Of a DNA stretch of 8,759 nt, positions 5,793 through 8,759 are shown one piece after another. Position 1 is the stretch's first letter. Each line of letters starts with the position of its first letter. The stretch spans positions 1-8,759 of the forward strand of contig SKXG01000434.1 in the NCBI GenBank assembly GCA_007128525.1, read 5' to 3'. Made by a program: the position numbers and the translations under genes. This DNA comes from Pseudomonadales bacterium. GTDB taxonomy: Bacteria; Pseudomonadota; Gammaproteobacteria; Pseudomonadales; Azotimanducaceae. The notes under the pieces are model-generated. The model worked only from the letters and a program-made list of their open reading frames with translations. It searched no databases and was not told where the DNA came from.

Positions 5793-7533
5793 CGAAAACG
5801 CGGTCCGGATCATCAGGGAGCGAGAGCCGGGCGCTGGCACTGCGGCGCTGGCTGCTGAGCTTGACCCGCTGTTGGCCCGAATTCTGGGTGCCCGTGGCGT
5901 GCAGCGCCCCGCTGAGCTGGATCTGTCGATGCAGGCGTTGCTGCCGCCGGAGCGGCTGCGCAATGCCGACCGTGCGGCAGCGCTGCTGGCCGATCATGTG
6001 CAGTCCGGGCGCCATATCAAGATTGTTGGGGACTTCGACGCCGATGGCGCCACGGCGACGGCGCTGGCGATGGTTGCGCTCACAGCCATGGGCGCGAAGA
6101 AAGTCAGCTTTCTGGTACCAAACCGTTTTGATTTCGGCTACGGGCTGACGCCCGAGATCGTGGCGCTCGCGCTCCAGGATGATCCGGATCTGCTGGTGAC
6201 TGTGGATAACGGCATCTCCAGTCATGATGGTGTACGCGTTGCCCGCGAGGCGGGCCTGAAGGTGCTGGTGACCGATCATCACCTGCCGCCCCCTGAGTTG
6301 CCCGATGCCGATGTCATCGTCAACCCAAGCCTGCCGGACTGCGAATTTCCGAGTAAAGCGCTGGCTGGCGTCGGCGTGGTGTTCTATGTGCTCTGCGTAC
6401 TCCGCGCTCAGCTCCGTGAACGTGGCTGGTTCGAGGCGCAAGGCCTGGAAGCGCCAAATATGGCGGACTATCTGGATTTGGTGGCGTTGGGCACCGTGGC
6501 AGATGTGGTGCCGCTCGATCGCAACAATCGGGTGCTGGTGCAGCAGGGCTTGCAGCGTATCCGGCAGGGGCGCACCCGTCCCGGCATCAAGGCGTTGATC
6601 GAAGCGGCCGGACGCGAGCAGAGCCGGCTGCAGGCACAGGATCTGGGGTTTGCGCTGGGTCCGCGGATCAATGCGGCGGGCCGGCTGGATGACATCAGCA
6701 TCGGCATCCGCTGTCTGTTGGCGCCCGATTTGAAGTCGGCGCGCTCGCTGGCGCGCGCGCTGGAAGAGCTCAATGCAGCACGCCGGTCGCTGGAGCAGCA
6801 AATGACGGCGCAGGGGGCCGTGCTGGCCGCAACTGTCGATGCGGTGGACAGCGATGCGCTTGGCCTGTGTGTGTACGATCCCGGCTGGCACCAGGGCGTC
6901 GTCGGCATCGTCGCGGGGCGGTTGCGCGAACGTTTCCATCGTCCGGTGATTGCATTTGCCGATGCCGGCGACGGTGATGAGCTGAAAGGCTCAGCGCGAT
7001 CCATCAACGGCGTGCATATCCGGGATGTTCTGGAAGCGCTGTCGAGCCGGTTTCCGGGGTTGATACTGAAGTTTGGCGGCCATGCGATGGCGGCCGGCCT
7101 GTCGATCCGGCGGCCGCATCTGACCCGGTTTCAGAGGGCCTTTGCTGCCCAGCTCGGTAACTGGATGAACACTGATGACATACAGTCGGTGCTGGTGACG
7201 GATGGCGAGCTGGGTGTTGAGCAGTGCAGCCTGCACACCGCCCGTCTGCTGGCACGTTTCGGCCCCTGGGGACAGCACTTTCCGGAGCCGTTGTTCCACA
7301 ACCGCTTTCAGTTGGTGCATCAGCGGCAGGTCGGGCAGCGGCATTTGAAGCTCACGCTGCGCCGAACGGCAGCTGATGGCCGGGCGTTGCTGTACGACGC
7401 CATTGCCTTTAACCAGGACGAGCTCTCGGTATCAGAGTCGGCAGCGCTGCACGTCGTCTACCGGCTGACGGAAAATCATTACGGCGGCGAGACGCGCTTG
7501 CAGCTGGTGGTGGAGCACCTGAGCCCGGCCTGA
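5785..7533 (+). CDS. recJ: Single-stranded-DNA-specific exonuclease RecJ
   Basis: 5'-to-3' single-strand DNA exonuclease of the DHH phosphoesterase superfamily, used in RecF-pathway recombination, mismatch repair and base excision repair. The 582-residue length is normal. Metal-binding motifs appear in order: DFDADGATA (residues 83-91), VTVDNGIS (138-145), VTDHHLPPPELPDADVIVNP (162-181, with Asp164-His-His166) and LVALGTVADVVPL (232-244). The DHHA1 domain shows GWHQGVVGIVAGRL (367-380), GSARSINGVHIRDVL (402-416) and the FGGHAMAAGLSI loop (430-441). The C-terminal OB-like domain follows, to about 580. All expected catalytic acids and histidines are present. The start ATG 5785 lies inside the end of hom (8-base overlap) with only weak GA-rich sequence upstream, which points to translational coupling with hom. 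Confidence 0.97.
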   Translation: MPDENAVRIIREREPGAGTAALAAELDPLLARILGARGVQRPAELDLSMQALLPPERLRNADRAAALLADHVQSGRHIKIVGDFDADGATATALAMVALTAMGAKKVSFLVPNRFDFGYGLTPEIVALALQDDPDLLVTVDNGISSHDGVRVAREAGLKVLVTDHHLPPPELPDADVIVNPSLPDCEFPSKALAGVGVVFYVLCVLRAQLRERGWFEAQGLEAPNMADYLDLVALGTVADVVPLDRNNRVLVQQGLQRIRQGRTRPGIKALIEAAGREQSRLQAQDLGFALGPRINAAGRLDDISIGIRCLLAPDLKSARSLARALEELNAARRSLEQQMTAQGAVLAATVDAVDSDALGLCVYDPGWHQGVVGIVAGRLRERFHRPVIAFADAGDGDELKGSARSINGVHIRDVLEALSSRFPGLILKFGGHAMAAGLSIRRPHLTRFQRAFAAQLGNWMNTDDIQSVLVTDGELGVEQCSLHTARLLARFGPWGQHFPEPLFHNRFQLVHQRQVGQRHLKLTLRRTAADGRALLYDAIAFNQDELSVSESAALHVVYRLTENHYGGETRLQLVVEHLSPA

Positions 7534-7552
7534 TCATGCCCGGCGTCGCCTG

Positions 7553-7561
7553 TGATAGACT
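7553..7561 (+). promoter_or_regulatory. Possible extended -10 promoter of prfB
   Basis: TGATAGACT fits the extended -10 pattern TGnTAnAnT (hexamer TAGACT at 7556-7561, 4 of 6). No clear -35 is visible, which extended -10 promoters can tolerate. Transcription would start near 7568, inside the 80-base recJ-prfB gap, giving a leader of about 46 bases. A GC-rich imperfect hairpin (7560-7578) overlaps the start. Confidence 0.4.
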
Positions 7562-7613
7562 GCGCGCCCGCGCGGCAGCCCGTTCAACTTGCATACAGGA
7601 ACCTGAGACCATC

Positions 7614-8712
7614 ATGGCCGAGATCAGCTCGATCCGTACCCAATTGAAAGATTTGCAGGCACGCTACGACCTGCTTAGGGGGTATCTTTGACTTCGACAA
7701 CAAGCAAGATCGACTCGAAGAAATCGAAGTAGAGCTGGCGGAGCCGGGCGTTTGGGATGATCCGGAGCGGGCGCAGTCGCTGGGTCGAGAGCGCGCCGGG
7801 CTGGAGCATACGGTCAGCACGCTTGAGCGACTGGGCAATGGCCTGCGCGATCAGCTGGAGCTGGCCGAAATGGCAGCCGATGAGAGTGATGCCGAGACCC
7901 TGGACGCCATTGCCGGCGATCTGGCGAAGGTTGAACAGGAACTGGCGGCGCTGGAATTTCGCCGTATGTTCAGCGGTGAACTCGACCACAGCAATGCCTA
8001 TGTTGATATCCAGGCAGGCTCTGGTGGTACCGAGGCGCAGGACTGGGCAGAGATGCTGCTGCGGATGTATCTGCGCTGGGGTGAACGTCACGGCTTCACC
8101 ACCGAGATTGTTGAGGCGTCCGAAGGCGACGTGGCCGGTATCAAAAGCGCCACGGTGTTGTTCAGCGGCGAGTATGCCTATGGCTGGCTGCGCACCGAGA
8201 CCGGTGTGCATCGGCTGGTCCGCAAGTCGCCGTTTGATTCCGGGAACCGCCGCCACACGTCCTTTGCGTCGGTATTCGTGGCGCCGGAAGTCGACGAAGA
8301 TATCGACATCGACATCAATCCGGCTGATGTACGCACCGACACCTACAGGGCCAGTGGCGCCGGTGGTCAGCACGTCAACCGGACTGACTCGGCCGTGCGC
8401 CTGACCCACATTCCATCCGGAATCGTGGTGCAGTGTCAGAGTGATCGCTCGCAGCATCAGAACCGAGACAAGGCCTGGAAGCAGCTGCGCGCCAAACTCT
8501 ATGAGCTGGAACTGCAAAAGCGCCGCGCCGAGGCGCAGGCGCTTGAAGACACCAAAGCCGATATTGGCTGGGGTAGTCAGATCCGCTCCTACGTGCTGGA
8601 CCAGTCCCGGGTAAAAGACCTGCGCACGGAGATTGAGCGTACGGATCCGAACAACGTGCTGAATGGCGACATCGATGATCTGATCGAGGCCAGCCTGAAA
8701 GCCGGCCTCTGA
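7614..8712 (+). CDS. prfB: Peptide chain release factor 2 (RF2), expressed by +1 frameshift
   Basis: Recognises UGA and UAA stop codons and triggers release of the finished protein. The reading is 7614-7688, then 7690-8712 after skipping T7689. Codons 1-25 ([11 protein letters not shown]... to RGYL) end at an in-frame TGA (7689-7691); a +1 shift continues with [13 protein letters not shown]. The result is 365 residues, the same length as E. coli RF2. The stop-codon anticodon motif SPF is at 205-207 and the catalytic GGQ at 250-252, both at E. coli numbering. Residue 246 is Ala, the common high-activity form, not the Thr of E. coli K-12. ATG 7614 gives the same 25-codon first part as E. coli; its ribosome binding site is weak (AGGA 7597-7600, 13 bases away). 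Autoregulation: low RF2 makes the ribosome pause at TGA and shift. Anyone annotating only the later ATG at 7870 would lose 85 residues. Confidence 0.97.
7674..7692 (+). other. Programmed +1 ribosomal frameshift site of prfB
   Basis: The sequence CTTAGGGGGTATCTTTGAC is identical to the E. coli prfB site. AGGGGG (7677-7682) acts as an internal Shine-Dalgarno element just before the slip codon CTT (7686-7688), followed by the poor stop context TGA C. Slippage of the tRNA from CTT to TTT moves decoding to GAC (7690-7692). RF2 shortage favours slippage, so the site is a feedback sensor. Confidence 0.97.
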
Positions 8713-8759
8713 GCCAGGCCGAACGCTACCAGCCGCCCCTCTTTGTGGCCCGCGAGACG

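Noticed and set aside
4482..5963. 493-codon open frame on the minus strand opposite hom
   Set aside because: It lies wholly over hom, a certain gene with family motifs throughout. Long antisense frames arise in GC-rich coding DNA. It shows no recognisable domain and no ribosome binding site.
5752..6939. 395-codon open frame on the minus strand opposite recJ
   Set aside because: It covers the catalytic half of recJ and has no recognisable protein features. It is a compositional shadow.
7870..8712. prfB as a 280-residue gene starting at ATG 7870
   Set aside because: This omits the frameshift. The full 365-residue reading through the 7674-7692 site matches RF2 from its first residue.
8703..8721. 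Hairpin CGGCCT/AGGCCG around the prfB stop
   Set aside because: Only six base pairs and no T tract follow, so it is not a credible terminator.

Overview
The window is GC-rich, densely coding gammaproteobacterial chromosome. All eight genes read rightwards, and each is recognisable as a housekeeping gene. The gene order combines two familiar layouts: the rpsP-rimM-trmD-rplS ribosome/tRNA operon, then xerD-dsbC-hom-recJ-prfB. In Escherichia coli the second cluster runs xerD-dsbC-recJ-prfB. In Pseudomonas-like lineages hom and thrC sit between dsbC and recJ. Here hom is present but thrC is not, because hom overlaps recJ by 8 bases. This suggests a member of the Pseudomonadales/Oceanospirillales side of the class; I cannot name a genus.

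Layout. Positions 61-88 hold a sigma70-type promoter. It is followed by rpsP (118-396), rimM (405-923), trmD (955-1731) and rplS (1747-2100), with gaps of 8-31 bases, as one operon. A 331-base gap (2101-2431) follows. Then come xerD (2432-3451, start uncertain), dsbC (3575-4393), a clear terminator (4451-4482), hom (4497-5792), recJ (5785-7533) and prfB (7614-8712, read through a programmed +1 frameshift). The last 47 bases hold no confident gene.

The most interesting part is the rplS-xerD gap. On the minus strand it has a near-perfect sigma54 (RpoN) promoter, with a -24 GG and a -12 GC ten bases apart. About 12 bases downstream a roughly 170-base stretch begins. It folds into three consecutive stem-loops and ends in a 16-bp perfect hairpin followed by a T6 tract. 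All three loops are C-rich, and the terminator loop carries the anti-Shine-Dalgarno string ACCTCCT. Upstream of the promoter lie a dyad and a repeated half-site, placed where an NtrC-type activator could bind. I read this as a candidate sigma54-dependent small regulatory RNA, transcribed leftwards towards the rplS operon. The same hairpin probably also terminates the rplS operon from the other side.

How the genes work together: RpsP and RplS are ribosomal proteins. RimM helps mature the 30S subunit, and TrmD makes m1G37 in tRNA, which keeps the reading frame. RF2 (prfB) terminates translation and controls its own synthesis by frameshifting. XerD resolves chromosome dimers and RecJ is a repair exonuclease. 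DsbC isomerises periplasmic disulfides, and Hom commits aspartate semialdehyde to threonine and methionine synthesis.
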